52,235 nt of DNA from Candidatus Caccousia avicola (GTDB lineage Bacteria; Bacillota; Clostridia; Oscillospirales; Acutalibacteraceae), in NCBI GenBank assembly GCA_018712435.1, contig DVGZ01000013.1:1-52235 (forward strand), read 5' to 3'. Position 1 is the stretch's first letter; each line of letters starts with the position of its first letter. The position numbers and the translations under genes were made by a program. Of this stretch, positions 25,468 to 33,607 are shown piece by piece. The notes beneath the pieces were generated by a model. It made no database searches. It was given only the letters and a program-made list of their open reading frames with translations, and was not told where the DNA came from.

Positions 25468-25496
25468 TTGACAACGGCCCTGCAATGGGTTATGAT
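25468..25496 (+). promoter_or_regulatory. Promoter of the sorbitol-type dehydrogenase gene
   Basis: A perfect TTGACA (25468-25473) and TATGAT (25491-25496) are 17 bp apart. A palindrome lies directly downstream (25511-25538). Confidence 0.85.
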
Positions 25497-25510
25497 CCAA
25501 CTAATTAAAA

Positions 25511-25538
25511 TTGTTTTATAAAAGTAGTTATAAAACAA
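25511..25538. promoter_or_regulatory. Perfect palindrome, candidate operator for the dehydrogenase gene
   Basis: TTGTTTTATAA and TTATAAAACAA are perfect 11-bp inverted arms with 6 bp between. The site begins about 8 bp past the expected RNA start and ends just before the ribosome binding site. AT-rich composition and position suggest repressor binding rather than a terminator. Confidence 0.6.
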
Positions 25539-25556
25539 AAAGGGGAGTGACCACAA

Positions 25557-26612
25557 ATGAAAGGAACCATGAAAACAGCTGTGATGACAGGCATCGGACA
25601 GATGGCGTTTGAGGAGCGCCCAATCCCACAGCCGAAGGACGACGAAGCTCTTGTCAAAATCGAGTACGTCGGCGTGTGCGGAAGCGATCTGCATTACTAC
25701 GAATCCGGCGCAATCGGGGACTATGTCGTAAAACCGCCGTTTGTGCTCGGCCACGAGTGCGGCGGCGTGGTGGTGGAGGTCGGCAAAAACGTGACGAACG
25801 TCAAGCCCGGCGACCGCGTGGCCCTCGAACCAGGAAAAACGTGCGGACACTGTGAATTCTGCCGCACGGGCCGGTATAACCTGTGCCCGGATGTGGTATT
25901 CTTCGCCACGCCGCCCGTGGACGGCGTATTTCAGGAGTATGTGGCACACGAGGCCGCGCTGTGCTTCCCGCTGCCGGAGAACGTCAGCACGATGGAGGGC
26001 GCGCTGATTGAGCCGCTGGCCGTCGGCTTCCACGCGGCGAACCAGGCGCAGGCCGGGCCGGGGCAGACGGCGGTGGTGCTTGGCTCTGGCTGCATCGGGC
26101 TGGTCACGATGCTGGCGCTGCACGCGCGCGGCGTGCGGAACGTCATCGTGACGGACGTCATGGATGCGCGGCTGCAAAAGGCAAAAGAACTGGGCGCGCA
26201 GGCTGTGGTGAACGCCTCGCAGGAGGACACCGTACAGGCCGTTCTGCGGCTGACGCAGGGGAAAGGCGCGGACGTTGTGATCGAGACGGCAGGCATGCAG
26301 CAGACCTCCCGTCAGGCGGTGGAGATGGCCAAAAAGGGCGCGGTGATCGTCTTTGTGGGCTACACGAAAACAGGCGACGTCACGCTGCCAATGAGTTTGG
26401 CGCTCGACAAGGAGCTGACGTTCCGCACCATCTTCCGTTACCGTCATATTTATCCGATGGCGATCGAAGCGGTGGCGAGCGGCGCTATCAACCTCAAAGG
26501 GATCGTTACGAACCTTTTTGACTTCGACGATATCCAGGAAGCGATGGACAAGAGCGCACACGACAAGGCGAACATCGTCAAATCCGTCATCCGCATTGCG
26601 GGGAAGGACTGA
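25557..26612 (+). CDS. Zinc-dependent sorbitol/xylitol-type dehydrogenase
   Basis: This 351-aa medium-chain dehydrogenase oxidises a polyol to a ketose with NAD(P)+. Catalytic zinc ligands are C41, H66 and E67 (GHECGG), with E152 nearby. The structural-zinc cysteines C96, C99, C102 and C110 are all present, and the dinucleotide loop is GSGCIGLV. It looks most like sorbitol dehydrogenase: VCGSDLHYYESGAIGDYVV is characteristic. The fructokinase that follows fits the route sorbitol to fructose to fructose 6-phosphate. Start ATG follows GGGGAGTGA. It is controlled by its own promoter and palindrome. Confidence 0.9.
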   Translation: MKGTMKTAVMTGIGQMAFEERPIPQPKDDEALVKIEYVGVCGSDLHYYESGAIGDYVVKPPFVLGHECGGVVVEVGKNVTNVKPGDRVALEPGKTCGHCEFCRTGRYNLCPDVVFFATPPVDGVFQEYVAHEAALCFPLPENVSTMEGALIEPLAVGFHAANQAQAGPGQTAVVLGSGCIGLVTMLALHARGVRNVIVTDVMDARLQKAKELGAQAVVNASQEDTVQAVLRLTQGKGADVVIETAGMQQTSRQAVEMAKKGAVIVFVGYTKTGDVTLPMSLALDKELTFRTIFRYRHIYPMAIEAVASGAINLKGIVTNLFDFDDIQEAMDKSAHDKANIVKSVIRIAGKD

Positions 26613-26624
26613 GCGCGAAAGCAT

Positions 26625-26653
26625 TTGACAGCTTCCGGAACGGGCGGTACAAT
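26625..26653 (+). promoter_or_regulatory. Promoter of the fructokinase gene
   Basis: A perfect TTGACA (26625-26630) and TACAAT (26648-26653) are 17 bp apart, just after the dehydrogenase stop. The kinase can thus be expressed on its own. Confidence 0.85.
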
Positions 26654-26708
26654 ATGGATCATACCGCACGCCCGGATGCGCGCGGACGCGAAAGGACGGT
26701 TGAGTCAA

Positions 26709-27683
26709 ATGGTTGATATTACCGCAATCGGTGAATTGCTGATCGATTTTACCCCGGCAGGACAGACGGAGCGCGGCGACATGCTGTTCGCCCGCATTCC
26801 CGGCGGCGCTCCCGCGAATGTGCTGGCAGCAGCCGCGAAGCTCGGCAACCGCACGGCGTTTCTCGGGAAAGTGGGAGACGACGCGTTCGGATCGTTTCTG
26901 CGCGCCACGCTCGACGGGCTTGGCATCTCAACGCAGGGACTTCTCTCCGACCCGAACGTGCACACGACGCTCGCCTTCGTCCAGCTTGACGAGCACGGCG
27001 ACCGCTCGTTCAGCTTCTACCGCAAGCCGGGCGCGGATATCATGCTTGACTTCTCCGAGGTGCGTCTGGATCTGGTGGAGCAGGCCAGCATTCTGCATTT
27101 CGGCTCCGTCTCTCTCACGGACGAGCCGTCCCGCACCGCGACGCTGAAAACGGCGGAGCACGCGAAAAGTCTCGGCAAGCTGCTGAGCTATGACCCGAAC
27201 TTCCGCCCGCCGCTCTGGGACAGCGTGGAGAACGCCAAGACGCAGATGCTGCGCGGCCTTGCCCTCGCGGACATCGTGAAGGTATCCGGGGAGGAGCTGG
27301 AGCTGCTCAGCGGCACGGACGATCTCGAGCGCGGCTCGGCCATCCTCGCGGAAAAAGGGCCGTCGCTGATTCTCGTCTCGCTCGGCGCACAGGGCGCGTT
27401 CTACCGTCTCGGCTCCCTGACGGGCTTCCAGCCGACCTATGATGTGAAAACGATCGACACCAACGGCGCGGGCGACTCCTTCTTCGGCGCGGTGCTGCAC
27501 CGTCTCGCCGGAAAGTCACTGGAAGAAATCCGTGCACTGTCCCGCGACGAACTGGAGGACATTCTCGCCTACGGCAATGCCGCCGGTTCTCTCACCACCA
27601 CCCGCAAGGGCTCTATTCCCGCCCTGCCGACGGAGGCGGAGATCGAGGAGTGCCGCCGCACCGTCCCGCTGCTTCAGGCATAA
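26709..27683 (+). CDS. PfkB-family fructokinase
   Basis: This 324-aa ribokinase-family enzyme phosphorylates a sugar with ATP. The N-terminal motif GGAPANVLAAAAKLG (residues 32-46) binds the sugar, and DTNGAGDSFFG (250-260) supplies the anion hole and catalytic base D256. The opening ITAIGELLIDFTPAG is typical of bacterial fructokinases. The start is the ATG at 26709; the upstream in-frame codons include its promoter. AAAGGA lies about 13 nt before the start, so the ribosome binding site is weak. It follows the dehydrogenase by 96 bp and ends at repeat copy B. Confidence 0.9.
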   Translation: MVDITAIGELLIDFTPAGQTERGDMLFARIPGGAPANVLAAAAKLGNRTAFLGKVGDDAFGSFLRATLDGLGISTQGLLSDPNVHTTLAFVQLDEHGDRSFSFYRKPGADIMLDFSEVRLDLVEQASILHFGSVSLTDEPSRTATLKTAEHAKSLGKLLSYDPNFRPPLWDSVENAKTQMLRGLALADIVKVSGEELELLSGTDDLERGSAILAEKGPSLILVSLGAQGAFYRLGSLTGFQPTYDVKTIDTNGAGDSFFGAVLHRLAGKSLEEIRALSRDELEDILAYGNAAGSLTTTRKGSIPALPTEAEIEECRRTVPLLQA

Positions 27684-27724
27684 ACAAAATTTCCCCGCGC
27701 AAACCACGCGGACAGATCAACAAG

Positions 27725-27755
27725 GCCCCCTTGCGACATAAAATCGCAAGGGGGC
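27725..27755. terminator. Terminator hairpin at the edge of repeat copy B
   Basis: A perfect 12-bp stem (GCCCCCTTGCGA with its complement) encloses an 8-nt loop, followed by a short ATTTC tail. The almost identical hairpin follows pckG at 14295-14327. It probably ends fructokinase transcription. Confidence 0.65.
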
Positions 27756-27975
27756 ATTTCGCGCAAGACGGCTCCGCCGCACCTGCGGCGGGCAAGTCGC
27801 GCAAGACGGCTCCGCCGTCCCAGCTGTGTGCATACTTCACACCCGTCAGCCCGCGCTGCTGCCGTAGAGCAACACGGGAGCAGGGTAAGACCGTCCCGCG
27901 CCGCCGAGTTGACGTTCTTACACTACGCCAACGCGCGGGCCACTGCGTCCAGACTCAGTCTGGTCAGCCGCCGCA
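27725..27975. repeat. Dispersed intergenic repeat, copy B
   Basis: This 250-bp element fills the gap between the convergent fructokinase and LarA-like genes. It carries the CCCCCTTGCGA hairpin, a 21-nt perfect direct repeat (27759-27779 and 27797-27817), an AGACCGTCCCGCG block near 27890, CGCGCGGGCCACTGCGT and the palindrome CCAGACT-C-AGTCTGG (27949-27963). The last three match copy C in order. The palindrome touches the stop codon of the LarA-like gene. Confidence 0.7.
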
Positions 27976-29460
27976 GGGGTGGGCGGGGGCTGAGTCGCGG
28001 GTGTGGCTGTTCTGAGCAGGATCCTTCATGCAGAGGTGAACGGCGGCGGTGGTGAAGGTTTTCGGCAGCGCGAGGATGTTCGGGTTCGGGCCGACATACT
28101 TCTTCATTGCGTCCTCCAACGCTTCCTCAAACGTGGCGCGGGTTTTCAGGCCCATGGAGCGGGCGATTCCCGGCTCGCGCGCGCCGACGATGTAGATCGC
28201 GCTCGTGTGCTCCTCCGCCAGATGGCCGCAGCTCATCATGGAAAAACCGTGGAACGGATGGAACGCGTTCGCAAAGCGGTATTTGCGGATGTACTCCTCA
28301 TTCGTCGCGAAATATTCGCCGTACCGGTTCATATCCGGCAGAATGTTCATCGAATCGTGCTGGAACATCTCGTACAGCTCGCGCAGATACGGCCAGCGCT
28401 CGTCATGGAACCAGCCGTCGCAGATGCTCGAAACGATGAACACGCAGCGATCCGCCAGCACGCGTTTGTGGCGGATCACCTGCGCGGAAAGCGCCTGCAT
28501 CATCTGGATCGGGTTCGTCCCCATGCCCGCGCCATAATGGAAATCGGTCGGCATGCCGAACACCACCACATCGTATTTCTTCTCCGCCCAGTGGACGTAA
28601 GTGCGCTTGTCCGCCATCTTCCAGCTGATGGGCTGCATCTCCTTGGCCCAGCCGGAATTGATTTCAATCTGGCGCGACTTGGTGTCGAGCACCGCGTCGC
28701 AGCAGAAGAATTTCTTGCCCATCTTTTCTTCCATCCGCATGCCCTGTTGATCAAACTTGCGGCGCATTTCGCTGGTTGTGGACACGGGGACGAAATCCTG
28801 ACGGTGCATGACCTGCGGCACATGGTGCGCGGAGATGCTGCGCCAGTGGCTGATGCCCGTCGCGCAGTGCTTGTACCCGCCGGAATAGCCGCCGTACGGG
28901 TTGCCCTGCGTGTGGCCAATGAGGATCGCCACGTCCGCGTCATAGACGTATTTGTTCATGATGACGTGGTCGCCCTGCTCCGTGTAGCCGAGGTCAACAA
29001 GGTGATCGTAGTCCTCGGAGTCGTGGCTCGTGATCTGGCCGGAGGGGTAGAACTCGGAGAACAGCTCCGGCCCGAGGATGGTTTTCATCTCCGGCACCGT
29101 GGCACGCGGGTGCAGGCCGTTCGAGAACAGCAGCAGAATGTCCTTCTTCTCCACGCCGACGCGATACAATTCATCCAGACAGGCGCGGATCGCCACCTTT
29201 CGGTGGCTGGTCGGCTGGTTGCCGCCCTTGACGATATCCGGAATGACAAACACGACGGTGCTGCCCTTGTGCGCCAGCTCGGCGAGCGGCGGCATCCCGA
29301 TCGGATGGCGGATGCTTTTCAGCGTCGCGTTGTAGAGCGCGTCCCACGTCTGTTCCAGACAGGGCGGATCCGGAACCGTCTCGCCGGGAATGAAAACGTC
29401 GGTGGTATCGGGCAGCTCAGCGTTCATCATGCCGTGTCCGTATTCAAAGGAAAGGTTCAT
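27964..29460 (-). CDS. LarA-like nickel-dependent racemase family protein (DUF2088)
   Basis: This 498-aa protein belongs to the lactate racemase LarA family, which racemises or epimerises 2-hydroxy acids with a nickel-pincer nucleotide tethered to a lysine. LarA-like landmarks are VIPDIV (D75), NGLHPRAT (H117), GHTQGNPYGG (H183) and GGYSGGYKH, where K197 matches the cofactor lysine. Overall divergence and extra length (LarA is about 425 aa) make the substrate uncertain. The cofactor makers LarB, LarC and LarE are not in this window. It is the last gene of a six-gene operon, 14 bp after the TIM-like gene. Its last 15 or so residues are encoded next to repeat B. Confidence 0.82.
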   Translation of the reverse strand: MNLSFEYGHGMMNAELPDTTDVFIPGETVPDPPCLEQTWDALYNATLKSIRHPIGMPPLAELAHKGSTVVFVIPDIVKGGNQPTSHRKVAIRACLDELYRVGVEKKDILLLFSNGLHPRATVPEMKTILGPELFSEFYPSGQITSHDSEDYDHLVDLGYTEQGDHVIMNKYVYDADVAILIGHTQGNPYGGYSGGYKHCATGISHWRSISAHHVPQVMHRQDFVPVSTTSEMRRKFDQQGMRMEEKMGKKFFCCDAVLDTKSRQIEINSGWAKEMQPISWKMADKRTYVHWAEKKYDVVVFGMPTDFHYGAGMGTNPIQMMQALSAQVIRHKRVLADRCVFIVSSICDGWFHDERWPYLRELYEMFQHDSMNILPDMNRYGEYFATNEEYIRKYRFANAFHPFHGFSMMSCGHLAEEHTSAIYIVGAREPGIARSMGLKTRATFEEALEDAMKKYVGPNPNILALPKTFTTAAVHLCMKDPAQNSHTRDSAPAHPCGG

Positions 29461-29474
29461 GGTGTTCCTCCTTC

Positions 29475-30311
29475 TCAGTGCCCCAGATAGAGCCGAATGA
29501 TATCCAGATATTCCTCGGGATAGAACCCGATCTCCCCGGAAAAGCGCGTCAGGGCGATCAGGCCGCCGTCAATCTCCGCGATGGAAGCCAGCATGGCGGC
29601 GTTGTCCGTTTTCAGCCCGCCGCCGTAGACAACCGGCAGTCCGCCCGTGCGCTCCTTTACAAAGCGGGCGACCTTCTCGATGTACGGCTTATCCGCGGGC
29701 GTTTTGCCGGGGCCGATGCTCCACACCGGCTCATAGGCAATGACCACGCGGCTCTTGTCCAGACCGTCCAGCCCTGTGTCGAGCTGCGCGCCGAGCACCT
29801 CCTGCCACGCGTCCTGCTCCTCGCTCTTTTCCCCGATGCAGTACAGCACCGAGAGACCCGCCGCCTGCGCCGCTTTGCACTCGCGGTTCAGCAGACGGTT
29901 CACCGCGCCCGGATCCGTCACGCCGGCTTCGGCCAGCACGCCCGCCTTGTCGGCGCGCTCCTCACAGTGGCCAATCAGCGCCCACTCACAGCCGAGCGCG
30001 GCCGCCGCGTGCGCGGGGCGGTTGGTCGTAAACGCGCCGAAATTGCCGCCCACGGCGGTATCGTCGCGGTAAACGCCCTGACAGCCGAGCCGCACCGGAC
30101 TTCCCGCGCACAGCGCATCTTTCGCCGGGATCAGGTGCGCTTCCGGCAGGAAGTCGACAAACCGCGCCTCTTTCGCGTCATAGCGCAGAAGCCCTTCCTG
30201 CGTGCCGCGCACAACGGCGGGACCCCACTCGGCCACGGGAGCAAGGCGGTTCACGCCGCCCAGCTCCACCGGCACGTCAAAGCGTTTCAAATTTAAGAAT
30301 ACATATTTCAT
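29475..30311 (-). CDS. Triosephosphate isomerase-like protein
   Basis: This 278-aa TIM barrel keeps the catalytic set of triosephosphate isomerase: N7 and K9 (LNLKRF), H115 (IGHCEER, with Cys where Ser is usual) and E194 (AYEPVWSIG), plus the phosphate-gripping GGG near 235. It lacks the usual GNWKMN start and is about 25 residues longer than standard TpiA, so it is a divergent paralogue, perhaps for another triose or tetrose phosphate. The ATG at 30311 has AGGAGG upstream. It sits 57 bp after nagA and 14 bp before the LarA-like gene, consistent with one operon. Confidence 0.85.
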   Translation of the reverse strand: MKYVFLNLKRFDVPVELGGVNRLAPVAEWGPAVVRGTQEGLLRYDAKEARFVDFLPEAHLIPAKDALCAGSPVRLGCQGVYRDDTAVGGNFGAFTTNRPAHAAAALGCEWALIGHCEERADKAGVLAEAGVTDPGAVNRLLNRECKAAQAAGLSVLYCIGEKSEEQDAWQEVLGAQLDTGLDGLDKSRVVIAYEPVWSIGPGKTPADKPYIEKVARFVKERTGGLPVVYGGGLKTDNAAMLASIAEIDGGLIALTRFSGEIGFYPEEYLDIIRLYLGH

Positions 30312-30368
30312 GTTGTCAGACCTCCTGCTCACCATTCAACAAACGCATGTCCGGTGGTGGAAAACGGT

Positions 30369-31538
30369 TTACGCTTTTCTTTGATGAATCATGCGGCCCT
30401 GCGCAACCGTGCGGACCACCTCGTCATTTTCATCGAGGAACACAAAATCCGCGTCGCGGCCGGGAGCAATCGCGCCCTTTGCGGTCCATCCCATCAGGCG
30501 GGCGGGATTTTCCGACAGAAGACGGGAAGCCTGTTCCACGCCCATGCCGGTAAAAGAGGCGATATTGCGCAGCGCGCGGATCATCGTCAAAGTGGAACCG
30601 GCGCGCACGCCGCTGGGCAGCTTCGCGTCCCCATCCTCCACAATCACATCGTTCACACCGAGCTTATACGCGCCGTCCGGCAGTCCGGCGGCCATGATGG
30701 AATCCGTCACCGCGAGCACACGGTCCCAGCCCTTCGCTTTGAGGTAGAGCCGGACGGTGCCGGGGTGCAGGTGACGGCCGTCGCAGATCGCTTCGACGTA
30801 CACATCCGTTTCCAGCGCCGCGCCGAAGATGGCCGGATCGTGCTGGTGGAACAGGCGCATGGCGTTGCCGAGATGCGTGGTCGAGCGCACGCCCGCGTGA
30901 ACGCATTGCATCGCGCGATCGTACCCGGCCCCGCTGTGCCCCATCGCACACACGATTCCCATGGCGTTCAGCCGGGGAATCAGCTCGGGCACGCCCTCAT
31001 TTTCGGGCGCGAGCGTCACATAGCGCACATGACCGCCCGCCGCCCGCTGGCAGCGTGCAAAGAAATCCGCGTCGGCCTGCTTCATCAGCAGGTGCTCCGG
31101 CATGGCGCCCTTGTACTGCACACACAGACACGGCCCTTCGAGATGGATTCCGAGCAGCGGCGCGCCGTCGTAGGGACCGCCCTCGATGACTTTCCTTGCC
31201 TGCTCGATGCACCGCAGAGTCACCTCCGGCGTGTCGGTGAGAATGGAGCACAGCCAGCCCGTCACGCCCTGTGCGGCAAAGAAGCGTCCGATTTTCCGCA
31301 GATCCTCCGCAGTCGCATCGTTCACGTCCACGCCGTCCGCGCCGTGCGTATGCAGATCCAGAAAGCCCGGCAGCACACGCATGCCGTGGGCGTTCCACTC
31401 CGGCAGATCGCTGTCGTTCGCATAGGAGGACGAAAGGCCCGTGATTTTCCCGTTTTCGACCACCGCGTCCAGCGGACGGAACGCGCCGTCCACCAGCAGG
31501 CGCGCGTTTTTCAGATAAAAGGTTGTCGACTGTTCCAT
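30369..31538 (-). CDS. nagA: N-acetylglucosamine-6-phosphate deacetylase
   Basis: This 389-aa amidohydrolase removes acetate from GlcNAc-6-phosphate to give glucosamine-6-phosphate. Metal and catalytic positions are visible: HTH (H63, H65), the metal Glu E134 in GIHLEGP, H201 (MGHSGA), H222 (THLGNAM) and the catalytic D279 (AVTDS). Length is normal. The ATG at 31538 follows GGAGGG; the frame stays open far upstream but only as a shadow of nagB. It lies 11 bp after the nagB-like gene, which performs the next step. Confidence 0.94.
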   Translation of the reverse strand: MEQSTTFYLKNARLLVDGAFRPLDAVVENGKITGLSSSYANDSDLPEWNAHGMRVLPGFLDLHTHGADGVDVNDATAEDLRKIGRFFAAQGVTGWLCSILTDTPEVTLRCIEQARKVIEGGPYDGAPLLGIHLEGPCLCVQYKGAMPEHLLMKQADADFFARCQRAAGGHVRYVTLAPENEGVPELIPRLNAMGIVCAMGHSGAGYDRAMQCVHAGVRSTTHLGNAMRLFHQHDPAIFGAALETDVYVEAICDGRHLHPGTVRLYLKAKGWDRVLAVTDSIMAAGLPDGAYKLGVNDVIVEDGDAKLPSGVRAGSTLTMIRALRNIASFTGMGVEQASRLLSENPARLMGWTAKGAIAPGRDADFVFLDENDEVVRTVAQGRMIHQRKA

Positions 31539-31549
31539 ACGGCCCTCCA

Positions 31550-32365
31550 TCAATAAGCAGTTTGCGCGGCGTTGGCGTTGACGTACAAAACAGCGTCCGG
31601 GTGACGCTGGGCCAGCGTGGCCGGGAAGGCTGCCGTCACCTCGCCGTAGGCGGCGCGGCGGCAGACGGCGCGGTGCCAGTCGCGGAATACCGCCAGACGG
31701 ATTTTGCGCGCGGAAAGGATCTCCTTCATGCCGATGGTCACGCACAGGCGCGGCATATCCTCCAGCGCGCCGCCCAGATCCCCCACGCAGTTTGTCGCGC
31801 GCGTCTCGGGAGAAATTTCCAGCACGCGCGTGGGGAGTGCGGCGAATTGCTCCGGCGTCAGCTCGGGCTGGGGCTCGTTGAAGGCCAGATGGCCGGTGAT
31901 GCCGATCCCGCCGAAAGCGATATCCACACCGCCCAGCTCCTCCACCAGAGCCGTCATGCGGCCGGGATCCTTCGGATCCGGGAACACGCGCTGCTCCGGC
32001 ACCATGAGAAGGGACGGATCGATTTTGCCGTATACCTCCCGATTCATAAAGCCCCGGAAGGAGAGCGGGCTTGACTCGTCGATCCACTCGCCGTCATCCG
32101 TGAGGTATTCGTCCATATTCAAAAACCAGCAGTTGCGAAGCGAAAGGCGTTCCCGGTTGACCAGACGGACAAAAATCGGGTACTGCCCCACCGGCCCCAC
32201 CGGGCAGATCAGCACTGTGCGCTTTCCGGCGGCGTTGTTTTCGCGGATCGCGGCGCACATCTCGGCGGCCAGCTCATAGAACACCTCGCCGGATTCACCG
32301 AGCTTCACGATCGGCAGCTTTGCGTCCTTTCCCAGCTCCTGTGGGGAAATATGATAATACTGCAT
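31550..32365 (-). CDS. NagB-like glucosamine-6-phosphate deaminase/isomerase
   Basis: This 271-aa protein matches the glucosamine-6-phosphate deaminase family, which makes fructose-6-phosphate and ammonia. Seen are the phosphate loop GPVGQYPI, MDEY (D85, the general base) and GGIGITGHLAFNEP (H159, E164). The usual Asp of the Asp-Gly-His triad is Thr157 here, a change at a catalytic-relay position, so the substrate or mechanism may differ slightly. The ATG at 32365 follows GGAGGGATCTGG. It sits 29 bp after the phosphofructokinase gene and 11 bp before nagA. Confidence 0.85.
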   Translation of the reverse strand: MQYYHISPQELGKDAKLPIVKLGESGEVFYELAAEMCAAIRENNAAGKRTVLICPVGPVGQYPIFVRLVNRERLSLRNCWFLNMDEYLTDDGEWIDESSPLSFRGFMNREVYGKIDPSLLMVPEQRVFPDPKDPGRMTALVEELGGVDIAFGGIGITGHLAFNEPQPELTPEQFAALPTRVLEISPETRATNCVGDLGGALEDMPRLCVTIGMKEILSARKIRLAVFRDWHRAVCRRAAYGEVTAAFPATLAQRHPDAVLYVNANAAQTAY

Positions 32366-32394
32366 CCAGATCCCTCCTTGTTTCCTGTGTCCAT

Positions 32395-33546
32395 TCAGAA
32401 CAGCCGTGCCATGCGCGGCAGTTCCGGCCCAATCAGCGGGCGGCACCAGTCGATAAATTCTCTCGTCACACCGCTGCCGCTGAGATATTCCGCAGGCATG
32501 GTGCGTTCTCCGAGCATGACCTGTTCGATCGGTGCAAGGAACGTCTCGCACCGGTATTCCTTCCCGGGCAGACGGCGGAAAGCCACCATCTTACCGCTCT
32601 CCCCCGCCAGCGCGGCGCGGCAGGCGGCGCGTCCGGCCTCCTCCGCTTCAGCGGCGTCCACGGGCGACTGCCACGCAATAGACGCGCGCGCCAGAATTCC
32701 CGGCTTTTCGCTGCGTGCCTTGATGCCCAGCCTGCGCACAACCAGCTGAGCCAGATGGGACGAAACGTCCCCGAAGTACGTCGAACGCCCTGTCTGGAAG
32801 ATCGGCTCCACAATCGGCTTTCCGTCCGCTCCGTGCAGGCCCTCGCTCGCGACGATCACCACGCCGCCGTATTGGCGCTGCATGGCTGCCGTCTCCTCCA
32901 GAAATTCCTCCTCGACAAACGGACGTTCCGGCGGATACAGAAGGTGCGGCGCGTCCTCGTCCTGTTCCCGCGCGAGTGCGGCCGCCGCCGTCGTCCAGCC
33001 TGCGTTGCGCCCCAGAGCTTCCACCACCACGACGTGAATCGGCAGGCTCCGCACGTCCACGCCCAGTTCCCGGATTGTTCCGGCCATATACCGCGCGACG
33101 CTTCCGAAGCCCGGACAGTGATCCGTCACCGCGATATCGTTATCCATCGTTTTCGGGATCCCCATCACGCGGATCCCCGTCCCACGGCACGCCGCTTCCA
33201 GCCTGCCGCACGCGTCCATGGTGCCGTTTCCGCCGTTCATCAGGACAAAACGGATGTCGTGCGCCTTTAAAATCTCCGCCATGCGGCGGTAATCCTCCGC
33301 GTCCAGCGCGTCGCGCGACGTGCCCAGGGCGGTGGCGGGCGTCGTTTTGAGCCGTTCCAGCTCCTCCCGGGGGACGGAGGAAAAATCCAGCAGCTCCTCC
33401 CGCAGCAGGCCGCCGCTTCCCCCCTTCGCTCCGTAAACACGGTCTACCCCGCCGCTGTCGAGCGCTTCGGTCACGGCCCCGTACAGCGAGCAGTTGAGCA
33501 CCGCCGTCGGCCCGCCGCCGTGCAGAATCAAAAGATTTCCTTTCAT
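32395..33546 (-). CDS. 6-phosphofructokinase family protein with mixed donor-site signature
   Basis: This 383-aa protein belongs to the PFK family and would phosphorylate fructose-6-phosphate or a related sugar phosphate. The donor-site motif is GGNGT (105-109), where ATP enzymes have GGDGS and PPi enzymes GGDD or GGND. The second donor-site motif PKTMDND (131-137) has Lys132, as in pyrophosphate-dependent enzymes, where ATP enzymes have Gly. The signature is therefore mixed and leans toward PPi. It lies 61 bp after the glycosidase-like gene and 29 bp before the nagB-like gene, fitting the fate of fructose-6-phosphate made by that operon. Confidence 0.85.
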   Translation of the reverse strand: MKGNLLILHGGGPTAVLNCSLYGAVTEALDSGGVDRVYGAKGGSGGLLREELLDFSSVPREELERLKTTPATALGTSRDALDAEDYRRMAEILKAHDIRFVLMNGGNGTMDACGRLEAACRGTGIRVMGIPKTMDNDIAVTDHCPGFGSVARYMAGTIRELGVDVRSLPIHVVVVEALGRNAGWTTAAAALAREQDEDAPHLLYPPERPFVEEEFLEETAAMQRQYGGVVIVASEGLHGADGKPIVEPIFQTGRSTYFGDVSSHLAQLVVRRLGIKARSEKPGILARASIAWQSPVDAAEAEEAGRAACRAALAGESGKMVAFRRLPGKEYRCETFLAPIEQVMLGERTMPAEYLSGSGVTREFIDWCRPLIGPELPRMARLF

Positions 33547-33607
33547 CCGCCTGTCTCCTCTCCGGTTTTCTCTCCCGCTGGTTCCGTCACCGGGCGGGCT
33601 TCACCGT

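Noticed and set aside
30369-32087. A 572-codon frame apparently fusing an N-terminal domain to NagA.
   Set aside because: The first 183 codons are an out-of-frame reading of the nagB-like gene. NagA starts at 31538 with its own ribosome binding site.
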